Shown here in pieces: positions 36,067-43,958 of a DNA stretch of 64,000 bases. A model generated the notes under the pieces. That model did not search any database. It was not told the DNA's origin and saw only the letters and a list, made by a program, of their open reading frames with translations. The translations under genes were made by a program, and so were the position numbers. Positions within the stretch are counted from its first letter, which is position 1. The number at the start of each line of letters is the position of its first letter. Origin of the DNA: Streptomyces sp. DH5 (GTDB lineage: Bacteria; Actinomycetota; Actinomycetes; Streptomycetales; Streptomycetaceae); assembly GCF_020873915.1 (NCBI RefSeq), contig NZ_JAHWGP010000004.1, forward strand, positions 124,001 to 188,000, in the 5' to 3' direction.

Positions 36067-36327
36067 AAGGCCGAGGCTGGCGACCGCGTGAGCGGCGATG
36101 CCTGAGTGGTGTCGTGCCGAGATCCGGACATCACCGCGGCCGGGAGAATTTCTTGCGCCGGCCGTGCAACCCTCCCCCCACCTCGCGGGTCTCACTTCGC
36201 GTCAGGACTTCTGGGTGGGGACCCGGGGGGGATGAGGGAGTTCTGGCAGGGGGAGGGAACCGAGGGGGCACGGTCGACGGACCGGGCCCCCTCGAAGTTT
36301 TTCCGACCGACCGTGGCTCCTTATGCG

Positions 36328-36717
36328 TCAGAAGAACACGCCGCAGCGCAGCAGCACGTTCGCGTACGGCCGTGCCTCGCCGGTACGGACGACGAGCCGT
36401 GCTCCGGCGCTCAGTTCCTTCAGCCGCTCGTGCGGGACCAGCGCGAGGTCGGGGAAGTGGCCGGACAGCAGCTCCGCCGCCGCAGGATTGGCGCCGCGCA
36501 CCTCGGTCGCCGCCGTCGCGCCCTCCACCACCAGCTCGTCGAGCAGCCCTTCGAGCACCTCGGCGAAGGACGGCACCCCCGCCCGGAAGGCCAGGTCCAC
36601 CACGTGCGGGCCGTCGGGTATCGGCATGCCGACGTCGCACACCAGCACCCCGTCCCCGTGTCCCAGGCCGGCCAGCGCGCCGGACAGCCCGCGGTTCAGG
36701 ATTCCGTGCTTCTTCAC
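36328..36717 (-). CDS. rbsD: D-ribose pyranase RbsD
   Basis: 129 residues, the normal length. The sequence begins KKHGILNRGLSGALAGLGHG and contains LVCDVGMPIP and the C-terminal YANVLLRCGVFF, matching RbsD/FucU mutarotases, which convert the beta-pyranose to the furanose form so that ribokinase can act. The GTG start overlaps the rbsK stop by 4 nt. It is the last gene of the leftward ribose operon. Confidence in the family is high; ribose as true substrate follows from the operon. Confidence 0.92.
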   Translation of the reverse strand: MKKHGILNRGLSGALAGLGHGDGVLVCDVGMPIPDGPHVVDLAFRAGVPSFAEVLEGLLDELVVEGATAATEVRGANPAAAELLSGHFPDLALVPHERLKELSAGARLVVRTGEARPYANVLLRCGVFF

Positions 36718-37619
36718 AGGGCGGCGACCTCCCGCGCCGTCGGGAACGACACCTGCGCACCCTCCTTGGTGACCGTCGCCGCTCCCACCCGGGCCGCGTA
36801 CGCCGCCGCTTCGGCCAGTGACTCGCCGGCGCCGAGGCGCCAGGCCAGCGCGGCGGTGAACGCGTCGCCCGCACCGGTGGTGTCCACGGCGTGCACCGTG
36901 ACCGACGGCACCCGGGCGACGCCCTCCGCGGAGGCGACCAGCGCGCCCTCGCCGCCCAGTGTCACCACCACCGAGCGCGGGCCCTTCGCCAGCAGCAGCC
37001 GCGCCCAGTCCTCCGGTTCGTCGCTGATCCCGCCCGCGTCGCCGAGGATCACCTTCGCCTCGTGCTCGTTGACGATCAGCGGGTCGCAGGCGGCCAGCAC
37101 CTCGGCCGACAGGGGCTGCGGCGGGGACGGGTTCAGTACGAACCGGCTGCCCGGCGCGAGGCTCCGCACCACTTCCCCGACCGTCTCCAGCGGGATCTCC
37201 AGCTGGGTGGACACCACCCGGGAGGCGTGGAAGAGGCTCGCGGCCGCCCGCACGTCGGCCGGTGTCAGCCGCCCGTTGGCCCCCGGGGAGACGACGATGC
37301 TGTTGTCCCCCGACGGGTCGACGGTGATGAGCGCGACCCCGGTCGGCGCCCCGCCCACCAGCACACCCACGGTGTCCACCCCGGCCGCCCGCTGGGAGTC
37401 CAGCAGCAGCCGGCCGTGCCCGTCGTCGCCGACCCGCGCCAGCAGGGCCGTACGGGCACCGAGCCGGGCGGCGGCGACCGCCTGGTTCGCTCCCTTGCCG
37501 CCCGGGTGGACGGCCAGGTCGGAGCCGAGCACCGTCTCCCCGGCGTCCGGCCGTCGTTCGACACCGATCACCAGGTCGGCGTTGGCCGAGCCGACGACCA
37601 GGAGGTCGTAGTCGTACAT
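36714..37619 (-). CDS. rbsK: Ribokinase
   Basis: 301 residues of the PfkB family. Signature 1 is HPGGKGANQAVAAARLGART near residue 40, and signature 2 is VDTTGAGDAFTAALAW with the catalytic aspartate near residue 250. It phosphorylates the 5-hydroxyl of ribose (or a related pentose) in the cytosol. The start ATG at 37619 is separated from the transporter gene by 123 bp holding direct repeats and a strong hairpin, unlike the overlapping junctions elsewhere in the operon. The 3' end overlaps rbsD. Confidence 0.92.
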   Translation of the reverse strand: MYDYDLLVVGSANADLVIGVERRPDAGETVLGSDLAVHPGGKGANQAVAAARLGARTALLARVGDDGHGRLLLDSQRAAGVDTVGVLVGGAPTGVALITVDPSGDNSIVVSPGANGRLTPADVRAAASLFHASRVVSTQLEIPLETVGEVVRSLAPGSRFVLNPSPPQPLSAEVLAACDPLIVNEHEAKVILGDAGGISDEPEDWARLLLAKGPRSVVVTLGGEGALVASAEGVARVPSVTVHAVDTTGAGDAFTAALAWRLGAGESLAEAAAYAARVGAATVTKEGAQVSFPTAREVAAL

Positions 37620-37634
37620 GAATCGCTCCCCGAT

Positions 37635-37718
37635 CCGAGTGAGTCCGAGTGAGTCCGAGTGAGTCCGGGTGAGTGCGGGGCGGGGGCGGGCGGTCGTCCT
37701 GACCGCCCGCCCCGCCCG
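37635..37718 (-). repeat. 10-bp direct repeats plus intra-operon hairpin
   Basis: CCGAGTGAGT is repeated at 37635, 37645 and 37655 with a variant at 37665. Next to it, a GC stem of about 16 bp pairs 37679-37695 with 37701-37716 around GTCCT, with one bulged G. It separates rbsCB from rbsK-rbsD in an operon whose other genes overlap, so it may lower or tune expression of the kinase genes or protect the upstream mRNA end. Confidence 0.7.
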
Positions 37719-37742
37719 CCCCGTACGTCCGCGCGTCCGGTG

Positions 37743-39701
37743 TCAGCCCTCGAAGCCGGCCACGTTCTCCTTCGTGACCACCTTCACCGGAACCTTCACC
37801 ATGTTCTCCACCTTCTCGCCGTCCGCCGCGCGCAACGCGTTCCGCACCGCGATCCGGCCCAGTTCCTTCGGCTGCTGCGCGACGGAGGCGTACAGCGAGC
37901 CCGCCTCGACCGCCTTCAGCCCGTCGGGCGTGCCGTCGAAGCCGACGACCTGCACCGACGTGCCGGCCTTGGAGCCGAGCGCCTTGATCGCGCCGAGCGC
38001 CATCTCGTCGTTCTCGGCGAAGACGCCGTTGATGTCGGGGTGCGCCTGGAGCAGGTTCGTCATCACGTCCAGGCCCTTGGTGCGGTCGAAGTCCGCGGGC
38101 TGCTTGGCGACGACCTTGATGCCCGGGTAGTCCTTCAGCCCCTCGGCGAAGCCCGCCCCGCGCTCCCGGCTGGCGGAGGTGCCGGCCTGGCCCTGGAGGA
38201 TGACGATGGTGCCCTTGCCGCCGAGCTTCTCGGCGAGCGCCTTGGCGCCCAGCGCGCCGCCCTCCACGTTGTCGGAGGCGACCAGCGCGGACACGTCCGC
38301 CTTGTTGACGCCGCGGTCGACGGCGATGACGGGGATGTCGGCCTTGTTCGCGCCGCGCACCGCCGGGCCTGCGGCGTCGGAGTCCACCGGGTTGACGATG
38401 ACGGAGGAGAGCGAGCCGCTGGTGAAGTTCTGCAGCTGGTTGGCCTGCTGGGAGGCGTCGTTCTGCGCGTCGGTGACGGTGAGGTCCACGCCCAGCTTCT
38501 TCGCCTCCTCCTCGGCACCGTCGCGGATCTGCACGAAGAACGGGTTGTTGAGCGTCGACAGGGACAGGCCGATCTTCTGCGTCTTGCCGGCCGGGGACCC
38601 GTTGTGCAGCAGCGAGGTGGCGCCGACGACCGCGACGGCGACGACGGCGGCGATCAGGTAGGTGAGTGCCTGCTTGCCCCGGTTCCCGCCCCCGGCCGCC
38701 CCGGCCGCCGGGGTGGTCGCGCCCGCCTTGCGGCGCAGCGTGTCGAAGAGGACGGCCAGCGCGATGACCACACCGATGACGACCTGCTGCCAGAACGCGG
38801 AGACGGACAGCAGGTTGAGCCCGTTGCGCAGCACCGCGAGGATCAGCGCGCCGATCAGGGTGCCGGACGCCTTGCCGGTGCCGCCCGCGAGGGAGGCGCC
38901 GCCGATGACGACTGCGGCGATGGCGTCCAGTTCGTAGCCCTGCGCGGCCTGCGGCTGCGCGGAGGACAGGCGGGAGGCGAGCACGATGCCCGCGGCGGCG
39001 GCGAACAGGCCGGAGAAGGCGTAGATCGCGAGCTTCTGCCGCTTCACCCGCAGCCCGGACAGCCGGGCGGCCTCCTCGTTGCCGCCGATGGCGTACATGG
39101 AGCGGCCGATGTAGGTCCGGCCGAGGACGAAGGCGGTCAGCAGCCCCATCACGATCATCACGAGCACCGGCACCGGCAGCCAGCCGCCGAGCGTGTCGCC
39201 GAGGTGGGAGACGGAGTCGGGGAAGGCGATGGGCGAGCCCTGCGAGATGACCAGCGACAGACCGCGCGCCACCGACAGCATCGCCAGCGTCGCGATGAAC
39301 GACGGCAGCTTCCCGTACGAGACGAGGAAACCGTTCACCAGACCGCAGACGATGCCCGTCGCGACGGCGAACAGCACCGCGAGTACGACCGGCATCCCGG
39401 CCTCGGTCGCGCTCCACGCCAGTACGGTCGCCGACAGCGCGGCGACCGAGCCGACCGACAGGTCGATGCCCGCCGAGACGATGACGAAGGTGACGCCGAA
39501 GGCGAGGATCGCGGTCACGGCGGCCTGCACGCCGACGTTGAGGAGGTTGTCGGCGGTCAGGAAGTCCCCGGACAGCGCCGACATGGCGATCACGAGGACG
39601 ATCAGCGCGGTCAGCGCGCCGTTGTCGAGGAGCAGGCGGCGCAGGCCGCCCGTGGCGCCGCCCTGCGCGCCCGGCTTGCTCTTGAGCGTGTCAGTGGCCA
39701 C
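37743..39701 (-). CDS. RbsC-RbsB fusion: ribose permease joined to its binding protein
   Basis: 652 residues. Residues 1-340 are an RbsC-type permease with about ten hydrophobic segments (GVQAAVTAILAFGVTFVIVS, AIGGNEEAARLSGLRVKRQK, YELDAIAAVVIGGASLAGGT). A linker and one more hydrophobic segment (ALTYLIAAVVAVAVVGATSL, about 350-370) lead into a complete sugar-binding protein (IGLSLSTLNNPFFVQIRDGA through VFAENDEMALGAIKAL). The binding protein is therefore tethered to the membrane instead of being a lipoprotein. From memory the S. coelicolor counterpart SCO2747 is also described as bifunctional. It overlaps the rbsA stop by 11 nt. Confidence 0.92.
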   Translation of the reverse strand: MATDTLKSKPGAQGGATGGLRRLLLDNGALTALIVLVIAMSALSGDFLTADNLLNVGVQAAVTAILAFGVTFVIVSAGIDLSVGSVAALSATVLAWSATEAGMPVVLAVLFAVATGIVCGLVNGFLVSYGKLPSFIATLAMLSVARGLSLVISQGSPIAFPDSVSHLGDTLGGWLPVPVLVMIVMGLLTAFVLGRTYIGRSMYAIGGNEEAARLSGLRVKRQKLAIYAFSGLFAAAAGIVLASRLSSAQPQAAQGYELDAIAAVVIGGASLAGGTGKASGTLIGALILAVLRNGLNLLSVSAFWQQVVIGVVIALAVLFDTLRRKAGATTPAAGAAGGGNRGKQALTYLIAAVVAVAVVGATSLLHNGSPAGKTQKIGLSLSTLNNPFFVQIRDGAEEEAKKLGVDLTVTDAQNDASQQANQLQNFTSGSLSSVIVNPVDSDAAGPAVRGANKADIPVIAVDRGVNKADVSALVASDNVEGGALGAKALAEKLGGKGTIVILQGQAGTSASRERGAGFAEGLKDYPGIKVVAKQPADFDRTKGLDVMTNLLQAHPDINGVFAENDEMALGAIKALGSKAGTSVQVVGFDGTPDGLKAVEAGSLYASVAQQPKELGRIAVRNALRAADGEKVENMVKVPVKVVTKENVAGFEG

Positions 39702-41232
39702 GGTCGGCCTCCGTTCCGTTGCTGCTGTTGCTGCTGTGAGGGGTGCTGACGGCGAGGGCCATCACGGCGTCCTGGGTGGCGCGTTCGGCGGGGAGTTCGC
39801 CCGCGACGCGCCCCTGCGCCATGACGACGACCCGGTCGCTCATGCCCAGGACCTCCGGCAGATCGCTGGAGATCATGAGCACGGCTGCACCGGCGGCCGT
39901 CAGTTCGTTGATCAGCTGGTAGATCTCGACCTTCGCGCCGACGTCGATGCCGCGCGTCGGCTCGTCGAGGATCAGCACCTTGGTGTCCGCCAGCAGCCAC
40001 TTGCCGATGACGACCTTCTGCTGGTTGCCGCCGGACAGCGTCCGCACGTGCTGGCCGAGACCGGCCATCCGCACGCCGAGCTGCCCGGCGATGCGCTCCG
40101 CCGCCTCGTGCTGCCCCCTGAGGTCGACGAGTCCCGCGCGGGACGTGGACCGCAGGGTGACCAGGCCGAGGTTCTCCTCGACGGAGGCGTCGAGCACCAG
40201 CCCCTGCCCCTTGCGGTCCTCCGGCACCAGGCCGATCCCGGCCGTCATCGCGGCGTTCACGTCGTGTCGGCGCAGCGGGGCGCCGGCGACGTGCACCGTC
40301 CCGGCGTCGTACGGGTCCGCCCCGAACACGGCCCGGACCACCTCCGTCCGCCCGGCGCCGACGAGCCCCGCGATGCCGACGACCTCACCGGCCCGCACCT
40401 CGAAGCTCACGTCGTGGAAGACACCGTCGCGGGTCAGGCCCTCGACCTCGAGGAGCGCGTCACCGGCGTCGCCCCGCTCGCGCGGGTACTGCTGTTCGAT
40501 GGACCGCCCCACCATGAGCCGTACGAGCTCGTCCTCGGGCGTGGAGGCGGGCACCTGCCCGACGCTCCGGCCGTCCCGGATGACGGTGACCCGGTCGCCG
40601 AGGGCGGCGATCTCCTCCAGGTGGTGGGTGATGAAGACGATCCCGACGCCGTCCTCGCGCAGCCGCCGCACGATCGCGAACAGCTTCTCGACCTCCTCGG
40701 AGGTCAGCACGGCGGTCGGCTCGTCCATGATGAGCACCCGCGCGTCCAGGCTGAGCGCCTTGGCGATCTCGACCATCTGGAGCCGTGCGATGCCGAGTTC
40801 ACGCACCCGCGCCCGGGGCGAGACCCTCACCCCGACGCGCTCCAGCAGCACCTCGGCGTCGGCCTCCATCTTCTTCCGGTCGATCATGCCGAACCGGCGC
40901 GGCTGCCGCCCGAGGAAGATGTTCTCGGCGACCGTCAGGTCGGGGACCAGGTTGAACTCCTGGTAGATGGTGGCGATGCCGAGCCGCTCGGAGTCCTGCG
41001 CGCCGTGGACCCGCACCTCCTCGCCGCCGACCACGATCCGCCCGGCGTCGGGCGTGTAGGCGCCGGAGAGCATTTTGATCAGCGTGCTCTTGCCCGCGCC
41101 GTTCTCGCCGAGGAGCACGTGCACCTCGCCCCGGCGCAGGTCGAAGTCGACGCTGTCGAGCGCGACCACGCCGGGGAAGGTCTTGCGGATGCCCTCGATG
41201 CGCAGCAACTCGTCCGGACTGCGGCTGCTCAC
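39691..41232 (-). CDS. rbsA: Ribose ABC transporter ATP-binding protein RbsA
   Basis: 513 residues with two fused nucleotide-binding domains. The first has Walker A GENGAGKSTLI and Walker B VLIMDEPTAVL. The second has the degenerate loop GLVGAGRTEVV, signature LSGGNQQK and Walker B LILDEPTRGID, as is usual in the RbsA/MglA class. It energises the fused permease encoded next. The GTG start at 41232 follows AAGGAG with 6-nt spacing and overlaps the regulator stop by 4 nt, so regulator and transporter are co-translated. Confidence 0.92.
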   Translation of the reverse strand: MSSRSPDELLRIEGIRKTFPGVVALDSVDFDLRRGEVHVLLGENGAGKSTLIKMLSGAYTPDAGRIVVGGEEVRVHGAQDSERLGIATIYQEFNLVPDLTVAENIFLGRQPRRFGMIDRKKMEADAEVLLERVGVRVSPRARVRELGIARLQMVEIAKALSLDARVLIMDEPTAVLTSEEVEKLFAIVRRLREDGVGIVFITHHLEEIAALGDRVTVIRDGRSVGQVPASTPEDELVRLMVGRSIEQQYPRERGDAGDALLEVEGLTRDGVFHDVSFEVRAGEVVGIAGLVGAGRTEVVRAVFGADPYDAGTVHVAGAPLRRHDVNAAMTAGIGLVPEDRKGQGLVLDASVEENLGLVTLRSTSRAGLVDLRGQHEAAERIAGQLGVRMAGLGQHVRTLSGGNQQKVVIGKWLLADTKVLILDEPTRGIDVGAKVEIYQLINELTAAGAAVLMISSDLPEVLGMSDRVVVMAQGRVAGELPAERATQDAVMALAVSTPHSSNSSNGTEADRGH

Positions 41233-42272
41233 GGCGTACTCCTTCGTACGGGGGAGGGGGACTGTGGGGGTTCGGGGGAGACCGGCTCGCCGCACGAGCG
41301 GCGCACGACGAGCCGGGCGGGAAGGGTGACGGACTCACCGGGCCGCCCCTCGATCCGGTCGACCAGGGCGCGCACGGCGGCCCGCCCCAGTTCCCGGGTC
41401 GGCTGGGCGATGGCGGTGACCGGCGGATCGGTGTGCACGAACCAGGGGATGTCGTCGAACGCGGCCAGCGCGATGTCGTCGGGGACGCGCAGCCCGCGCG
41501 CGCGGACGGCGTCCAGGGCACCGAGCGCCATCAGGTTGTCGGCGGCGAACACGGCCTCGGGCGGTTCGGCCAGGTCGAGGAAGCCCTCGGTGACCCGGCG
41601 GCCGCTGCCGGCCTGGAAGTCGCCCTGGCCGATGTAGGCGTCGGGGAGGTCGAGCCCGTACGCGCCGAGCGCCGCCCGGAAGGCGTCCACGCGCTCCCGG
41701 CCGGTGGTGGTGGCGGCGGGCCCCGCGATGATCGCCAGCCGCCGGTGCCCGAGCGCGTACAGGTGCGCGACGAGGTCCCGTACGGCGTCGCGCCCGTCCG
41801 ACCTGACGACGGGCACGTCGACGCCGGGGATCCAGCGGTCGACGAACACCATCGGCGTCCCGGCGCGGGCGGCGCCCAGCATGCCGGGCGACCCGCCGTC
41901 GGTGGGGGAGACCAGCAGTCCGTCGATGCGCCGGTCGAGCAGCGTGGTGACGTGGTGGTCCTGGAGGTCGGGCCGCTCGTCGGCGTTGCCGATGATCACG
42001 CTGTAGCCGAGCGCGCGGGCCTCCTCCTCGACGGAGCGGGCCAGCTCGGTGAAGTACGGGTTCATCACGTCGCTGATGACCAGCCCGAGCGTGCGGGTCT
42101 GGTCGGTGCGCAGGGACCGGGCGACGGCGTTCGGCCGGTACCCCAGCCGCTCGACGGCGGCCGTGACGCGCCGGCGGGCGTCCTCGCTGACCGACGGGTG
42201 CAGGTTCAGCACCCGCGACACCGTGGCGACGGACACTCCCGCCTCGGCGGCGACGTCCTTGATGCTCGCCAT
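41229..42272 (-). CDS. rbsR: LacI family ribose operon repressor
   Basis: 347 residues. The helix-turn-helix (SIKDVAAEAGVSVATVSRVL then NLHPSVSEDARRRVTAAVER) is followed by a ligand core with DVMNPYFTELARSVEEEARA, GHRRLAIIAG and FAADNLMALGALDAVR. It is the first gene of the leftward operon. Two tandem operators lie 20-55 bp upstream of its ATG, giving autoregulation of the whole operon. GGAGG precedes the start by 10 nt. Ribose as inducer is inferred from rbsK, rbsD and the transporter. Confidence 0.9.
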   Translation of the reverse strand: MASIKDVAAEAGVSVATVSRVLNLHPSVSEDARRRVTAAVERLGYRPNAVARSLRTDQTRTLGLVISDVMNPYFTELARSVEEEARALGYSVIIGNADERPDLQDHHVTTLLDRRIDGLLVSPTDGGSPGMLGAARAGTPMVFVDRWIPGVDVPVVRSDGRDAVRDLVAHLYALGHRRLAIIAGPAATTTGRERVDAFRAALGAYGLDLPDAYIGQGDFQAGSGRRVTEGFLDLAEPPEAVFAADNLMALGALDAVRARGLRVPDDIALAAFDDIPWFVHTDPPVTAIAQPTRELGRAAVRALVDRIEGRPGESVTLPARLVVRRSCGEPVSPEPPQSPSPVRRSTP

Positions 42273-42290
42273 CGCCGTTCCACCTCCTCG

Positions 42291-42326
42291 TGGAATCGAT
42301 TACACGGAGGATTGGAATCGATTACA
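42291..42326. promoter_or_regulatory. Tandem LacI-type operators of the ribose operon
   Basis: TGGAATCGATTACA occurs twice, at 42291-42304 and 42313-42326, exactly 22 bp apart (two helical turns), each centred on the palindrome AATCGATT. They lie directly upstream of rbsR. Confidence 0.82.
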
Positions 42327-42642
42327 CGGCTGGAGGCAAGGGGGTGGCGGATGGCCGAAATCGAATCGTGACCGTCGGGCGGCCCGGGTCTCTTCAGGCC
42401 GGGCCACCTGTGGGCGTGCGGGGAGCGGCTCGCGTGTGCCGGGCGCGGGCGCCACTCGCCGGCCGGGGGCGGAGGCCGGATCCGGTCGCCGGTGTTGGGC
42501 GCACCGGTAGGGACGAATGGGGATGCCGGGTTCGGCGAAACTGGCGTCGCCCGTGGCTGAGAGTCTCTTCACCGTGCCGCCCGGCGGAAGCTGACCGCTT
42601 GCTTCCCGTCGAGGCGGGGGCCGGGCCGGCCGCCACGACGAA
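42327..42642. other. Gene-free stretch between rbsR operators and toxin gene
   Basis: 316 bp with no convincing frame on either strand. A long rightward frame through it is GC-driven. It must carry the toxin-antitoxin promoter near its right end; nothing else is identified. Confidence 0.5.
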
Positions 42643-42660
42643 GTTAACCCTTGCATTAAC
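42643..42660. promoter_or_regulatory. GTTAA/TTAAC inverted repeat before the toxin start
   Basis: GTTAACCCTTGCATTAAC carries 5-bp arms around 8 bp. It is AT-rich in a GC-rich setting and ends 3 bp before the candidate GTG start, a typical place for the operator of an autoregulated toxin-antitoxin operon. Confidence 0.55.
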
Positions 42661-42663
42661 ATC

Positions 42664-43048
42664 GTGGCCGTGGCTCAATGGGAAGTGGTACTCGTCGGGG
42701 GAGGTCGCGGCATGGTTCGAGGCGCTGGCCGAAGACGACTGGGACAGCTCTGAACAGGTAGAAGATGCCATCGACATGTTGGCGGCAACGGGCCCGACGC
42801 TCGGCCGTCCGCTGGTGGATCGGATCAAGGGTGCTGAGAACCATCACCTCAAAGAGTTGAGGCCGGGATCATCCGGGAGTAGTGAGATCCGCATCCTCTT
42901 CGCCTTTGATCCGGTGCGCCGGGCAGTCCTGCCGGTGGCCGGCGACAAAGCCGGAAACCAGCAGCGCTGGTACGACATCAACATCCCGCTTGCCGAAGAG
43001 CGGTACCAGGCACATCTGGCTGATCTTGGAACCAGGGAGTACGAATGA
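42664..43048 (+). pseudogene. HigB/RelE-type toxin with a +1 frameshift
   Basis: A start GTG at 42664 or 42670 gives AQWEVVLVG, the normal beginning of this toxin family (phage Gp49-like, DUF891). The family body EVAAWFEALAEDDWDSSEQV, LGRPLVDRIKGAENHHLKEL and EIRILFAFDPVRRAVLPVAG runs in another frame from 42700 to the stop at 43048. Removing one G from the run GGGGG at 42697-42701 restores a ~127-residue toxin. Such toxins cleave mRNA on the ribosome. The frameshift may be inactivating, a slippage switch, or an error. The stop overlaps the antitoxin start (ATGA). Confidence 0.72.
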
Positions 43049-43383
43049 GCACCGTGGGCTGGGAGGAGACCAAGCGCAGGGCGCGCGAGCGGCGTGCGGC
43101 CTCGGGGCTGCCGGTGCGGTCACCTCAGGGGAAGCAAGCGGCCATGGACCGGTTGACCGCCGAAGTGCGTGCTCACAAGCTCGCGGAGGTCAGGCGTGAA
43201 CAGGCGTTGACTCAGCGCCAAGTGGCCGCGTCGATGGGGGTCTCGGCACCTCGGGTCTCCGCGATCGAGCACGGTGAGCTGGATCGCGCGGAGGTCGCGA
43301 CTCTCCGAGCCTACGTGGAAGCGCTCGGCGGTCGCCTGCGAGTAGTCGCAGACTTCGGGGACGCGGAGTACACCGTCGCCTGA
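43045..43383 (+). CDS. HigA-type XRE antitoxin
   Basis: 112 residues. A basic N-terminal region is followed by a Cro/C1-type helix-turn-helix, AEVRREQALTQRQVAASMGV then SAPRVSAIEHGELDRAEVAT (about residues 46-90). It matches antitoxins encoded after HigB/Gp49-like toxins, which neutralise the toxin and repress the operon. ATG 43045 overlaps the toxin stop, so translation is coupled. The inverted repeat at 42643 is the likely binding site. The gene is intact although the toxin is frameshifted. Confidence 0.87.
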   Translation: MSTVGWEETKRRARERRAASGLPVRSPQGKQAAMDRLTAEVRAHKLAEVRREQALTQRQVAASMGVSAPRVSAIEHGELDRAEVATLRAYVEALGGRLRVVADFGDAEYTVA

Positions 43384-43412
43384 GGCGCGCGCCAGAGCTC
43401 TCGTCAACCAGC

Positions 43413-43439
43413 AAGGCCCAGGTCGCTGACCTGGGCCTT
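43413..43439 (+). terminator. Strong terminator of the toxin-antitoxin operon
   Basis: AAGGCCCAGGTC and GACCTGGGCCTT form a perfect 12-bp stem around GCT, 30 bp after the antitoxin stop, followed by CTTCTT. Confidence 0.85.
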
Positions 43440-43495
43440 CTTCGTGGAGCGGGTGACGAGAACCGAACTCGCGCTCTCAGCTTGGGAAGCTGCGA

Positions 43496-43711
43496 TCATG
43501 TGAGGCCGGTCCGGGCGCCGGCCTGGATGAACGGATGGACTTCGTCCTCGTCGGACGTGGCACCGGTGCGCTCGTGGCGCAGCCTCGTGACCGGACGGGA
43601 CATGAGCCGTCCGGGGGCCGATCGCCCGGCGGCCGGGTGCTCCTCGTCGTACTGCCAGTGCCACAGCTTGCACCAGCGGTGGTCCTCCGCGAAGGCGCCG
43701 CCGAGGTGCCC
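43496..43711 (-). pseudogene. C-terminal relic of an ankyrin/HEAT protein
   Basis: One minus frame reads FAEDHRWCKLWHWQYDEEHP and continues to a stop at 43496. The end of the intact ankyrin/HEAT protein at 46014 reads HPDDHRWSRVWDWQYDRERA, so the DHRW-xx-W-WQYD block is shared. Only this tail survives; upstream codons become irregular and merge into the 16-bp repeat region. It is a paralogous leftover within 2.5 kb of the complete gene. Confidence 0.55.
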
Positions 43712-43829
43712 GGGGGCGGCCGTGGGCCGGACGCGTGGCCTGTGCCGGGGGGCGGCCGTGGTCGGTCCCCGGGGCGTGGGCCGGTCGCCCGGGGGCGGTC
43801 ACGGCGCGGAGCCGGAGGCCCCGGCTCGG

Positions 43830-43952
43830 CTCCGCGCCGGCCTGGCTCCGCGCCGGCCTGGCTCCGCGCCGGCCTGGCTCCGCGCCGGCCTGGCTCCGCG
43901 CCGGCCTGGCTCCGCGCCGGCCTGGCTCCGCGCCGGCCTGGCTCCGCGCCGG
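43830..43952. repeat. 16-bp tandem repeat, eight copies
   Basis: CTCCGCGCCGG recurs at 43830, 43846, 43862, 43878, 43894, 43910, 43926 and 43942, every 16 bp, within the unit GGCCTGGCTCCGCGCC. The period is not a multiple of three, so it is not a protein repeat. It ends just before the stop of the AhpD-like gene. Confidence 0.92.
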
Positions 43953-43958
43953 CCCGGC

